Origin: Holothuria scabra
Lineage: Eukaryota > Echinodermata > Holothuroidea > Aspidochirotida > Holothuriidae
Length of the DNA: 64,000 bases
Assembly: GCA_037179385.1 (NCBI GenBank)
Contig: CM074187.1
Span: forward strand, 45,914,879 to 45,978,878
Direction of reading: 5' to 3'
The translations under genes were made by a program, and so were the position numbers. Below, in pieces: positions 23,479-33,910 of the stretch; position 1 is the first letter of the stretch; every line of letters begins with the position of its first letter. The notes below the pieces were generated by a model that saw nothing but the letters and a program-made list of their open reading frames with translations, was not told where the DNA came from and made no database searches.

Positions 23479-23721
23479 AAGGGAAAATGCAGTCATCCCA
23501 AGTTTGTTTAGTAGACTATCCTGTTTCATGAATGGCCCTTTAGAATCACGTGACAGTATTTTCCTTTAAGTGTTAAATTTGCGTGAATTGGCTGCTCGGT
23601 TTACCGTAAATATGCAATATTTAATTCCTTAAATACCATACAGATGCTTCAGAGAGAAACAAGAAAATTGTGAGATTAAGCTGTTGTTTCAAAATAAGTT
23701 TGGGGCGACTGTCGTTTCCCT
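23479..23721. mobile_element. TTAA-type MITE family C, copy 1
   Basis: Left end AGGGAAAATGCAGTCATCCC; right end GGGGCGACTGTCGTTTCCCT, approximate inverted repeats. Flanks are TTCA (decayed TTAA) at 23475 and TTAA at 23722. Body landmarks: AGTAGACTATCCTGTTTCAT and ATATGCAATA. Confidence 0.7.
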
Positions 23722-23735
23722 TTAAGCATGTGTGT

Positions 23736-26180
23736 AATATGTGTTTGACGAGAAACTGAATCCCATAGGGGAACAGTCCAACTCGGTGTTACAGAAGGTT
23801 GACAAATTCCTCGAAATCAAGAAAAACAAGTTACATAATCTTACTAACCGTTTGCCCCTCAGATAAAATTGGTTCTTTATTTTATTTAAGTTAATTTGAA
23901 TAAGTGCAGCTCGGTGAATGTTGTGAGATATAAACTGAATGCTCCCCGAGTATCATAAGCTTGACAGTTTTTTGGACTTTTCGTCCGAAGATGAGCTAGG
24001 TGAAGACAGATTCATTTAAGCCGTCCTGCGTACGTCGCCGTGGACGTCGTAACGTTTGCACGGAATGCCGTACGTCATTACTGAACCTTTTATTCTTTCA
24101 AAGAAGCTGAGTTAACAATAGTGACAGGTCAGACACACCAATATACTAGTATTGTCGTAAATAGGGAGGCATTCCTATCAATCATCTCCCGGTGGACTAT
24201 CAAATTTTCTGTTTTCATACGAAATCTCGTCAATCCAGTGATTTGCCCTTAGTCAGTGGTTAATATTCCTATTCCGTTATTGAAGGTATCTGACACCGGG
24301 AGATAAAAGCGATTTTAGTCAAGTTGTGTCTCTTGTATGCGTAATGCGCAGGTGGATGAATTCCATGGTTGAAGTACTTGCTATTTTCAACGTTACTTTC
24401 GACTCAAGTAAAGATGTGGACTCTAAAAAGTATTGAGCAAATTCAACACGCATTTTGCCCCACTTTGTTGACACGCTCAAACTCTTAGCATGTCTAGCAA
24501 TTAAACACTTCATATTAAGCAATTAGACGTGTTATGATACAAAATGTTTAGGAATGAGACAATTGTGTTTAGCACTCTAAATATGTTTACAAAGTGGGAC
24601 AAGAAATGCTTAAAAACGTTTAAGTCATAAACACGAATCTAGCGTCGGGAGATGAAAGAATGCACTGCGTATCTGCTGTTAACACAGTCAATACATTGTA
24701 CACTTACATAGGTTAACTTGCGACCGTTCGAACAAGAGTTCGACAACGCTCATAACATAGTATCAGCTATTCACATATTTAATTGTTGTTGTGGCAAATA
24801 CAAGGGGTAGAGGGAAGCCCCGCAGACATCCACCCGGAAAGAATATCATACGAGGTTCGTGTATTAGGAATGGCAGTGTGTTGAGAGTTAATTAAGGGTG
24901 AGTCTGATATAACCCCCTTCAATTTGAATATTCTCCTTAGTTAATACTGTGCTAATTTTCGCGTAATTTTATTGTTGATGTGGAGAAAGTGGGGGCTGCA
25001 GCTGAGTCCGGAAAAGCCGCCTTTTATCCCCGCCTGGAGTGTTGCAGAGTTCCTTTTGATTTCTGTTTGTTAATATAACATTGTGTTCATCTGGGCCCCC
25101 ATGATCCGAAATAAACTCCGTACGTCATTATAACTTGAAAAATTATTGAAAGAAATGAAGCGTCTAATTAGTAAAATACAAAAATGTATTTCCTAAATCC
25201 TTTTACTTAGAAGTTTTTCGAGCATAACCGAAATTTAATCTCTCCTCAAAATTTAGAATTAAGAAAGGACTTTTATGGTTAGTGAAGACGAAATAAGTAT
25301 TATATTGAGTTTTTGTTGAAACATATTGAAACTACATGTAACCGAATATTTTAGCCCAGCGTTTTTATTTTCCCATAATTTATTTAAGGACGCATGTAGG
25401 CTTCATGCGGAAGCTGATTTTTTCCTGGAAGACCGCCGGAGACATGTACAAGAATCTTTTCAAATTTTCTGCTTAGGCCTTTTTTAACTCCTCTCCACGG
25501 ATAATTTACTGATCACGGATCTTCAAGCACTTATAGCATTATCTTAATTAACTTTTCTTTCTCCAAGCAATTGAAGGCTTGGATGGATTGTTACTGTCAT
25601 TTGTACGAGTGAGGAAACGCTTAGTTGCATTTAAGCCAACGGCATCGAATAATTCAGTAATTCGCCTCCATGTTCATCATAACCGTGTTAATAATTGGTA
25701 TATCGCTGATTTGATTTAAATTGTAATGAAGGCCGTTCCTGCAATAAATAGACATTAAATAGTTGAAGGGTTGATGACAGTTACGGCTGACTACAGTATT
25801 CGAAAGCCATTAGGAACGGACTTACCAAAAGTATGGATACATTTTGTAAACTGTACTCTCAGCTTACCACTCCTTGTCCTTTACCATTAAACCCCAAATC
25901 AGGAAAAAATGTTTAAAAATCTCCCCCCATGCAAAATGTTCAGGGTGTGTGAAAGTTTGAGGTGACATTATGCAAAAAACACATGACGCGTGAAGTTTTG
26001 AGGTGATATCGTGAAAATATTCAAGAAAGGAAGAAAGATTAGGGTGACATGACATCAGAAATTTAAGTTTATTGAGAATATTTAAATTACAAATTCATGT
26101 TCTAACTTTTCTAAAATTCTCTTTACCAACGATAAGGTAAATCATTCTACCAAATAAGGAGTCTTTCTCGAAACCGTGCA
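23736..26180. other. Unassigned sequence, 2.4 kb
   Basis: No recognisable repeat pair, splice-bounded coding block or hairpin. Single-copy non-coding sequence as far as I can see. Confidence 0.3.
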
Positions 26181-26199
26181 AAATGTGCATTATGTACCG

Positions 26200-26257
26200 T
26201 TACCCACACACCCCCACCCCCAAACATATGTATAAATATGTATATGTATATAAATAT

Positions 26258-26288
<31 letters not shown>

Positions 26289-26565
26289 CATACATATATT
26301 TATATATACATACATATATTTATATATATACACCTAATTGTGGAATAAGGGAAAATTTTTGGGCAATATATATTTTTATATATATATATAATTAATAAAT
26401 TAATAAATATTTAGTATTTTTACTATTTAGTAATTTTTTTACTATTTAGTATTTTTTATTTTGTATTTTTTTAATAATTAATAAATTAATTAATAAATAA
26501 TTAGGCGCCTGCTCAGGAGGTGAATTGCGAGTCGCTTCATCTGTTATTTGAACAAAGGCCAAACC

Positions 26566-26618
<53 letters not shown>

Positions 26619-26620
26619 TG
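26200..26620. repeat. AT-rich simple-repeat cluster
   Basis: (TA)n blocks at about 26230-26385, TTAATAAA/TATTTAG-type repeats at 26390-26500, and a clean (TA)n of about 50 bp at 26567-26616. It lies beyond the 3' side of the Penelope-like element. Confidence 0.9.
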
Positions 26621-26774
26621 AATGAGAGGCTTGGATAACAACGATATTCCGGTGTATGCCCAGGATCAGAGGATTCTCAAATTCTAGTTAAAAATTATTT
26701 AAAATTGAAAATGAAAGTTAAAACTAGAATTGCAACTGCACATACAATGATAAAAAGACACCGTGATTCGAGAA

Positions 26775-26810
26775 GCTTTCGGCTATTTTATTCAGCCTTC
26801 CTCGGCTCGA
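26775..26810 (-). ncRNA. Degenerate hammerhead-like stem-loop in the PLE 3' region
   Basis: On the minus strand, GGCT (loop of nine) AGCC is followed by GAAAGC and preceded by CCGAGGAA. The order stem II then GAAA resembles a hammerhead core, but the CUGANGA box is not intact. It may be decayed or only a structural relic. Confidence 0.3.
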
Positions 26811-27116
26811 ATGAAGCGAAATAAAATGCGTTCAAATAAAATTACTACCAGACCAGCAAACGAACAAAGGCTAAAAGCAACCCACACAACCTTAGCCCTG
26901 TTAAGAATAAAGCTTAAAATCACTGGAGAATAAACAACAAAAAGTAAAAAGAGAAAAAAATGATAAGAAGCTTAAAACCAGCTGTAAAATTGCAGCACAG
27001 GAGCAGTGAGAATCCTCCAGAAAGGTAAAAACTGATGGAAGATAAAAGGGGCCTGAAAGGAGTGTTAGGCAAGAACTTTAAACATGGAAACCACTGGGAA
27101 AAATTGAATCTGGGCT

Positions 27117-28199
27117 TTACCGTAGGTAGCTGATTCTTTTAGATGAGTTAAATTCCTTTCTTTTATTGAGACCCAATGGAAATAAGGTATTCAATTGGGC
27201 AAGCCAATAACCCTCTCTTTTGGTGAGGACGGTATCAATATTAGACTTACTGTAAGTCTGTTCAATAATTATAAACTTGATATCCGACAGCTGATGGGGA
27301 GAAGCATTATAATGGACTGCTAATTCACATCTACCCCGATTATTGAGAAGATCGGATTTGTGATTTCTAAACCTTACTTTAAATTCCGTAGAGGTAGACC
27401 CAACATATTGCAAATTACATTTAAAACAAGTTGCTGCATAAATTACGCAAGCACTTGTACAGGAAACAAAACTCTTAATAGCGTAAGTTTTCTTAGTGAC
27501 ACAACTATGAAAGGTAGAACTTTGCGTGAGAAAGTTGGTGCAAAGGTCACATTTCTTCCGTTCACATTTAAAACACCCCAGTTTGGAAATAGTGCCCCCT
27601 CCATTAGAACGATAAGGCGGATGCGATTTCTTCAGTAAATCCTTAAGGGATTTACCTCTTCTATATGCAGTAAAGATTGAATTGGGTGGGAAAATGTTGG
27701 TCATAAGGGGCGAACTATGAAGAATGTGGATATGTTTCCGTATAATGGAATGAGCATTCGGTAATGCTGGATTGAAATCGAGGACTAGAGGGTATTTTCG
27801 ACTAGAGTTATTCTTTTTGACAGGATTAAGTAAGGCAGATCTTGGTAATATGCTCGCCTTGTGGAATTGGTCCTCGACCAGCTGGGGGTCATAGCCTCTA
27901 GCTATTAAATAATTCTTATATTCAATAAAACGATTGCGTAATAATTCAGGGGTGGAACAAATACGTTTCAGCCTCAATGCAATGCTGTACGGTATGCTCT
28001 TCACCTGATGTTTAGGATGAGAGCTAGATGGTAATAAATAAAGATGACCGTCCGTAGGTTTAGAGAACACGTCCGTGGAAATAATACCATTATTTAACAT
28101 AACCAAAACATCCAGAAATTCGAGCTTAGATTCTGAGATCCTAACTACAAAATTGATAGTGGGGTATATAGAGTTAATAAATGTGGTAAATTCCTGCAA
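27117..28199 (-). CDS. Penelope-like element: RT thumb region and GIY-YIG endonuclease
   Basis: A 360-codon open frame. Residues 1-100 contain the RT C-terminal part typical of Penelope-like elements, including HPKHQVKSIPYSIALRLKRI at about 62-81. Residues 209-220 hold a Cys cluster C-x2-C-x4-C-x2-C (CFKCERKKCDLC), expected between RT and endonuclease. The GIY-YIG nuclease follows: VIY at 252-254, YVG at 265-267, Arg in KVRFRNHKSD at about 274-283, and the catalytic Glu in KREGYW at 329. The frame is open, but the ATG at its start is internal to the original polyprotein, because RT palm sequence lies upstream in other frames. The nuclease part therefore looks intact while the enzyme as a whole does not. 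Confidence 0.88.
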   Translation of the reverse strand: MQEFTTFINSIYPTINFVVRISESKLEFLDVLVMLNNGIISTDVFSKPTDGHLYLLPSSSHPKHQVKSIPYSIALRLKRICSTPELLRNRFIEYKNYLIARGYDPQLVEDQFHKASILPRSALLNPVKKNNSSRKYPLVLDFNPALPNAHSIIRKHIHILHSSPLMTNIFPPNSIFTAYRRGKSLKDLLKKSHPPYRSNGGGTISKLGCFKCERKKCDLCTNFLTQSSTFHSCVTKKTYAIKSFVSCTSACVIYAATCFKCNLQYVGSTSTEFKVRFRNHKSDLLNNRGRCELAVHYNASPHQLSDIKFIIIEQTYSKSNIDTVLTKREGYWLAQLNTLFPLGLNKRKEFNSSKRISYLR

Positions 28200-28738
28200 A
28201 GCGTCAAGACCGTGGGGCTAGCTCAAAAAATGTCGTCCCTAAAACGCCACCAGTTTTGTGGCTTAAATGGAGCCCTCTGTAGTAGCTACTTTGTCTATGT
28301 AACTCATGGCTATGTCGGCATAACTGCATGCATTCTTGGGTCCCATAGCGGTGCCATGGTTTGTAAAAAATTATTACCTTTGAAACTAGAGTTATTGTAT
28401 TTTAAACAAATTTCAACTGCTTCAACAATACAGTCGTTGCAGGGTAAGTCAGATGTTCTATTGGTCAATGCTTCCTTTACGGCTTTTAACCCTAACATAT
28501 TGTCTATGTTGGGAAACATAGCAGTAACGTCCCAAGAAACCAGTAAAGTGGAAGGAGGTAAAGGGGTACGACTAAACTTCTGAAGTTTATTAAGAAAATC
28601 AGTAGTATCTCTAATGTAAGAGGGGCTCTTTTGGGCAATCGGCTTGAGAAAAATCTCTGTAAAAGCAGAGAGATTTTCAATAGCCGTGTTACAACCCGAA
28701 GTAATAAGCCTAATGGGGTTCCCGTTTGCCGTGTCCAA
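28200..28738 (-). pseudogene. Penelope-like reverse transcriptase palm, frameshifted and 5'-truncated
   Basis: On the minus strand, an open stretch (28310-28738) contains NPIRLITSG, SYIRDTTDFLNKL and the motif A region SWDVTAMFPNID with its Asp. The motif B region (GTAMG) then appears in a second frame, and the motif C core RDDIF (Asp codons at 28232-28237) in a third, with stop codons between. At least two frameshifts and several stops separate it from the open C-terminal frame. The RT fingers upstream of NPIR are absent; the sequence runs straight into the inverted-repeat terminus at 28724. Dead as a polymerase. Confidence 0.85.
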
Positions 28739-28768
28739 TTGTTACTGTTGGTTGTTCAGTTTGATTTT

Positions 28769-28806
28769 GCCACCTGATGAAGGGTTTATACCCGAAACGT
28801 CGTAGA
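28769..28806 (+). ncRNA. Hammerhead-like ribozyme motif, left arm
   Basis: Order on the plus strand: GCCAC, the core box CTGATGA (28774-28780), A, a GGGT-loop-ACCC stem, GAAA (28794-28797), C, then GTC. This is the type I hammerhead layout with a minimal stem III. Stem I is weakened here because the 3' strand is GTAG instead of GTGG. One extra A between CTGATGA and stem II departs from the strict consensus, so activity is uncertain. Confidence 0.5.
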
Positions 28807-28843
28807 GTTTTCCGCAAACTTTTAAGCACCTTTTACTACCTCT

Positions 28844-29019
<176 letters not shown>

Positions 29020-29057
29020 AGAGGTAGTAAAAAGTGCTTAAAAGTTTGCGGAAAACT

Positions 29058-29094
29058 CCACGACGTTTCGGGTATAAACCCTTCATCAGGTGGC
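29058..29094 (-). ncRNA. Hammerhead-like ribozyme motif, right arm
   Basis: On the minus strand: GCCAC, CTGATGA (29083-29089), A, GGG stem, GAAA (29066-29069), C, GTC (predicted cleavage after this C), then GTGG (29058-29061), which pairs perfectly with CCAC to form stem I. It has the same orientation as the RT and is the better-formed of the two. It has the same extra A as the left copy. Confidence 0.55.
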
Positions 29095-29139
29095 AAAATC
29101 AAACTGAACAACCAACAGTAACAATTGGACACAGCAAAC

Positions 29140-29500
29140 ATCAAATCCGAAGTGGCACCAGATTGCATGCAAGGACACCTAATTTTTCAAACGCCTTCAA
29201 AGGAGGAAGGAGACACCCCCTCCACTAGGACACCTCCCCCAGGCCGGCGATCCCGCAACATATATGTCCCTACACTTCCATGAGAGAAATCCTGGGTTCT
29301 TCACTGACTGAAATCCATCGAGATAAACCCACTTTTAATAATTTTGTACAAATTCGGAGAGATTGAGACAATTTGAATGTGTTTAGGAATAAAATCAAAC
29401 CAAATTTTACATTTTTCCACGAAACTTACACTTTTTTGTCAATCAGCATGCATTGTCATTGGAAACTACACACTCGGCTGCATCTCAAAGTGACCCATCG
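29140..29500. other. Unassigned sequence beside the PLE
   Basis: Nothing recognised. It may contain the integration flank of the element. Confidence 0.3.
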
Positions 29501-29509
29501 AAATTGACG

Positions 29510-29631
29510 TAGTGTGAACGCATCCTGTACAGACAGGCATGCGTCTTGACGTATCCGGAAGGATGCGGGAAAAAACGTGTCGTATCCGGAACGAAACGCA
29601 ACGCATCCTGTGTGGACAGGCCTTTAGAGTT
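29510..29631. repeat. Short direct-repeat pair with CGTATCCGGA motifs
   Basis: AACGCATCCTGT...GACAGGC occurs twice (about 29518 and 29598), and CGTATCCGGA occurs twice between them. It resembles the remnant of a foldback element. GACAGGCCTTTAG abuts the SINE fragment that follows. Confidence 0.5.
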
Positions 29632-29740
29632 TTACGGCCCAGTCTCCACTCTATTGGTTCAAGTCGAGTCGACCACGGCCTTTTCCAGTTGTGGCTCACT
29701 GTCTTGTTTTCCCTACTCCGTTGGTTATGCGGAGCATCAT
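29632..29740 (-). mobile_element. SINE 3' body, minus strand
   Basis: Antisense match to the 51240 SINE: GTTTTACGGCCCAGT, CTATTGGTTCAAGTCGAG, CCACGGCC, GTGGCTCACTG, CTTGTTTTCCCTACTC. The tRNA-like head is missing. Confidence 0.7.
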
Positions 29741-29843
29741 GCACATTATTTTATGTCAGATTCCCTAAAATTTGCCCCATTTGAATAAAGGAATAATATT
29801 TTCAGTGTTTTTATAGCTACCTAAGAAAATTGGGCGCACAGTA

Positions 29844-30166
29844 AATGCCTGTATACACGAGCAACATTTGTAAAACATTCTCAAAACACTTCACCTGCAA
29901 CAAACCCAAAACATGCTTGTTTTCGGTTTGTTGCACAGTGTAAACAGAGAAAAAACAATTTGAAAACATTTTGAAAATGTTTTGAGAATGTTTGGAAAAG
30001 AATTGACAGGAAATTTCTTTTGCAACATTTTCAAAACATGCTGTATACCCTGTCTACACTGTGCAACAAACCTAAAAAAAGCTTGTTTTGGATTTGTTGC
30101 AGGTGGATGTTTTGGAAATGTTTTGGGAACGTTTTGCAAATGTTTCTCGTGTATACAGGCCTTAAG
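29844..30166. mobile_element. Foldback element with ~105-bp inverted arms
   Basis: The outer ends GCCTGTATACACGAG and CTCGTGTATACAGGC are perfect complements. The arms continue through AACATTTG, a GCAACAAACC...AAAACA block, and GGTTTGTTGCACAGTGTA versus TACACTGTGCAACAAACC. The spacer is rich in AAAACATTTT. Non-coding. Confidence 0.8.
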
Positions 30167-30299
30167 AAACATTTGCATTAACATCTACATTTTGAAGTGC
30201 GTAATTATTAGTGGTAAATATATAATGGTCGATCATTTTGACAAACTATTCGAAGATTACCCGTTTCACGCTGGGTGAGCTCAATATGCATCAAATATT

Positions 30300-30535
30300 A
30301 CAGATTTTGGCGCGCTTTAGGCATGAGCATGTCATTTCGAGTACTGGCCGGGTCATACCGAAGATTTTAAAAACGGAACCTACTGCCATTGTGCTCGGTT
30401 CTCAGCAAGAAATGGGAGTAGGGAAATCACACCATTGAGCCACAAGTATCAAAAAGCCTGGGGCGTGACCGGCTCGACTTTAACGAGTAGGTTGGAAGCT
30501 TGGCCGTATCGTCCCGTCTAACTTAACTGACCTAA
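30300..30535 (+). mobile_element. tRNA-derived SINE, diverged copy
   Basis: From a decayed B box (TTTCGAGTACTGGCCGG) onward it follows the 51240 copy: GTCATACCGAAGA, CTTAGC/GTTCTCAGC region, ATGGGAGTAGGGAAA, GACCGGCTCGACTT. The A-box region is deleted. Confidence 0.65.
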
Positions 30536-30904
30536 AAATACCTAAGACTAAGCATTTGCTGAAGGTTTTGAAAATTTCTTTCTATATGATGTATGACCGT
30601 TAAAATGCGTTCTTGCTGAAAGTCATTGTTCGATCGTTATTTTCTCATAGGGGTTCAGTGCAACTATTTTTGCCACATTCAAATAGAGAATTGAAATTGT
30701 ATGCGCTAATCATACAGCAAATAATCGAACAGTGAAATACCATTTTTTGTATGGAAAACCCTTACGTCATCATTTTGAGTTGGTTTACTGTTTGTCTAAA
30801 TAGACTTATATGTTTATACAGCTGTGCAAATGACATAACTAACAAGTGTGCTTCATTTACCAAGCTATAAACACTGCAAACTCAAGCTTTCCATTTTTGA
30901 ACAG

Positions 30905-31235
30905 GAAAATGAGTTCAAATTCTGAACACTGGTGTTCAAATTCTGAACACGAGTGTTCAGATTTTGAAATGAACGCTAGCATTCAAATTGTTAACGGGAG
31001 TTTTCAAAATTTGAACACTAGTGTTCAGATTTTGAGCACTAGTGTTCAAATTTTGAGCACTAAGCACTAATAATTCGAACACTAGAAGCGTCAGCCTTTC
31101 AGATACGGTAAGTGGGTCACCGTTCAAAATGGAGGGATACATGTTCAAATAAGCCTCAGGGTGTTTAAAAATGGAGGAAAAGTGTTCAGGATCTTAGCAC
31201 AAGTGTTCAAAATATGCAAGGACGCGTTCTCTATC
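30905..31235 (+). repeat. Short tandem array, ~21-bp self-complementary unit
   Basis: About nine diverged units of the type AGTGTTCAAATTTTGAGCAC. Each unit is close to a palindrome around its AATT centre. Similar sequence (CTGAACGCTAGGGTCCAAAT, GTGTTCGGACGAAATTTAAG) resumes on the far side of the hAT element at 32457-32535. Confidence 0.75.
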
Positions 31236-31552
31236 TGTTTTACATATCGGTATTAAAAAGGTGACAGCTTGTGAGCGAAACAAGTATAAATTGATCATTT
31301 ATTGCCGTAAAAGCAATTGAAACCTAAAATAGTACTCACAGTTTCCCTCTAGTGCGTTCCTTGGGAGGTCCAAATAAATTATGAATATGCTTTTAAAGAC
31401 ATTAAATTTCAAAGTTGGATTTAATTAACAAGAGCAGGTCATAACAAAACTTAATAAAAATTCAGTGCATTTATTGTCTAATTCCTACCTCACTCTTTTA
31501 ATGGAATTATTGTTAACAACAAAGAAAGCTTCGTCGTATATTGGGAAATATT
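31236..31552. other. Unassigned sequence
   Basis: Spacer between the tandem array and the hAT element. Nothing recognised. Confidence 0.3.
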
Positions 31553-31560
31553 CTGAACGC

Positions 31561-32456
31561 CAGTAGCGGAGCTAGGGATTTCAGTCAGATGGGGCGAAAA
31601 TGGTCTGCAGGGGCGCTTCGAAGGGGTAAATTCCGCAGAAGAAGAAAATTCGAGGGGAGGGGGAGGCAGCATTTTTTGGCAAAATTCTTTTAGGGGGAAA
31701 GCTCCGCGCCACCATGAATTGGCGAGGAGCGCAAAAAAATTTTGGCCCACAATGCCACTTAGATCGCTGGAAATGGCATTTCTAAAGCCTATTTACCGAA
31801 TATAAATAGGGAAAACACGAAGTGAACTGTTAAGAAATGTTGATTTTTTTTCGTCTTTTTCTTTATGTTTTTTTTGTTTGTTTTTTTTTCAGGTTTTTTA
31901 TTTTCCAGGGGAGGGCAAGTCCCCGACTTACCCCTACCTGCGGACGCCCATGTTTCTATCCCTTCTTTCACATTCTAGTATGAAGTCGGTCCGGGGAGGT
32001 GTAACTCACCTCCCTGGTCGGTCATTATATTTTGTAGTATTGTCAGGTCTCGATTAAAGATTCTAATGTAATAATGAGCTACTTTGTGAAGATGAAGATT
32101 AAACCTACCGGAGCCAAATAGCAATCAATCTTACAGGAGGAAAAGGTTATGGAAATAAATCACCGTTAGGTGTACATTTTTGGAATCTGGAAATCAAGAT
32201 AAGTACACGAAGGAACATTAATTGACGTAATTTACATCATGTGACCACTCTGAAATAGCCATTAATTAAGTAAATTGCAAGAAATAGCCAAGACAAATGG
32301 TCTGCTTGGCTCTCTAGATACCGAATTCATACTAAATTAAAATAATGGTGCAAGAGTAAAGTATTTGAAAAACCTAAAAAGGGCGCCCACAGACGATTTT
32401 GGTCCGTCGGGGGGGGGGGGGACCGCCCCCTTGACCATATGGCAGCTCCGCTACTG
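31561..32456. mobile_element. hAT-type element, 896 bp, containing a second hAT-type MITE
   Basis: Perfect 13-bp inverted ends CAGTAGCGGAGCT (31561-31573) and AGCTCCGCTACTG (32444-32456), with a perfect 8-bp duplication CTGAACGC (31553-31560 and 32457-32464). The interior from about 31618 to 31952 matches the MITE at 46709-46981, including its right end CTGCGGACGCCCATG at 31938-31952. The remaining sequence is non-coding. No transposase is present. Confidence 0.9.
31995..32020. repeat. Short hairpin GGAGGTG...CACCTCC
   Basis: Seven-base perfect arms with a 5-base loop. Similar to the hairpin at 35251. Inside the hAT element. Confidence 0.5.
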
Positions 32457-32464
32457 CTGAACGC

Positions 32465-33732
32465 TAGGGTCCAAATAGTTAGCGCTAGTATCTAAATTCG
32501 AATACTATAGTGTTCGGACGAAATTTAAGCACTAAGCATAAAGAATTTGATTTCAAGGAAGAAGTATGTTTATTACTTCTCCAGGTTTTATTGATCTTTG
32601 AACAAGGAAATGATTTCTGCGAGGACCACATTCACACTTTGTGGGGTTAAAAAGCAGACAAAATGCACAAAACTCCGAACACTCAATATTGCTTCTCCCT
32701 AACGCAAGAACGTAATCATTGAGTACTTGTATTCTCTCATCAGAATCTCTGTAAACACAAGTTTGTCAAGTGGTACCTTAATTGACTAACCACGTACGGT
32801 AAGTCACTATTTTTGACTAATTTGTGATGATATCTGACTCATATCGTAGCAATGGACTAAAGAATGTTTGTCAAAACTTAGTCAAGGTGGCTAAATATTT
32901 GTAAGAATCGAATACAACTGGTTCAAATACTAGTCAATATTGTTGACTAACGTTATTAGTTGGTTCAGGCACTGTTTGACTAATTTGTGTTTACAGTGTA
33001 ATTTTTTCATCTTTAAGTCCTTGAGCCTAACCTGCGTGTTGCCCTACCGTGTCCTTGTTAAAGTACCAGACATGAGGGTCGTACAGTACCGTAACTATCA
33101 AAAAACCAATCAGTTGAGCAGCGTGTATCGCAATAAAATCCGCAACAAAAGTAACATCTGACTGTGCTACTTTGGTATCATTACGCGATAAACTTGTTAT
33201 GAACTGTTCGTATACCAACATTTTCAGATATTTTGCCAGAATCAAAGGGAGACATTTTAAATCGTATTCACTTAAGAATATTCAAAACGTAATTTCCCTT
33301 CCAGACAAAACAAATTTTGTCTGTCGGGCGATTTTCATTTCGGGTTCTTATTGAAGTAGCACAGACGGACTTGAAGGTTTCTTTACTGTCAGTGTAGGCG
33401 TAATTGCATACCCCTTTTTCTAAATTTAAGACACACATTCGCCAAAGTCACTATTGAAGAAAACATGAAAGTTTTTTCGCATTTCAAGTTATAGTTCAAT
33501 TCAACGTAACACTTAATTGTTTTCCTGCCGTATCTTATTTCTTGCGAAAATCGCTTAATCTATGCGAAGTGGTTTCCAATTTTTTTTCACCATTAACTGT
33601 TACCGCCGGGCAATGTCGCTGAGATCAGGCTCTTTGTACAATGTCGCTTACATTTCCATACACAGTTAGGTTTAAGAATTAGCAGTAAAAAGAACAGAAA
33701 GGGAAGGCGAATGTCACGAAAATGAGAGAGAA
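32465..33732. other. Unassigned sequence
   Basis: Apart from the continuation of the 21-bp array at its left edge, I recognise nothing here. Confidence 0.3.
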
Positions 33733-33910
33733 CAGAAACTTAACCAGGATTGTGTCATGGTGGAAGGGGGGGGGGGGGGGGGTTGGAGCACGACATGAGG
33801 GAAAAGTCTAAGGGGAGAGAGAAAAGACGATAATTAAGGTGATTTTTGTACTTCAAGGTTGGGTCATGGGGGATTCAACCCCCCAAACCACCCCCGTGGC
33901 TACGCCACTT
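33733..33910. mobile_element. hAT-type MITE, 178 bp, family E copy 2
   Basis: The body is clearly homologous to 22477-22661. Right end TGGCTACGCCACT; left end decayed to CAGAAACTTAACCA. The flanks AGAGAGAA and AGAGATAA agree at seven of eight positions, consistent with an aged 8-bp duplication. Contains a G-run of about 18. Confidence 0.75.
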
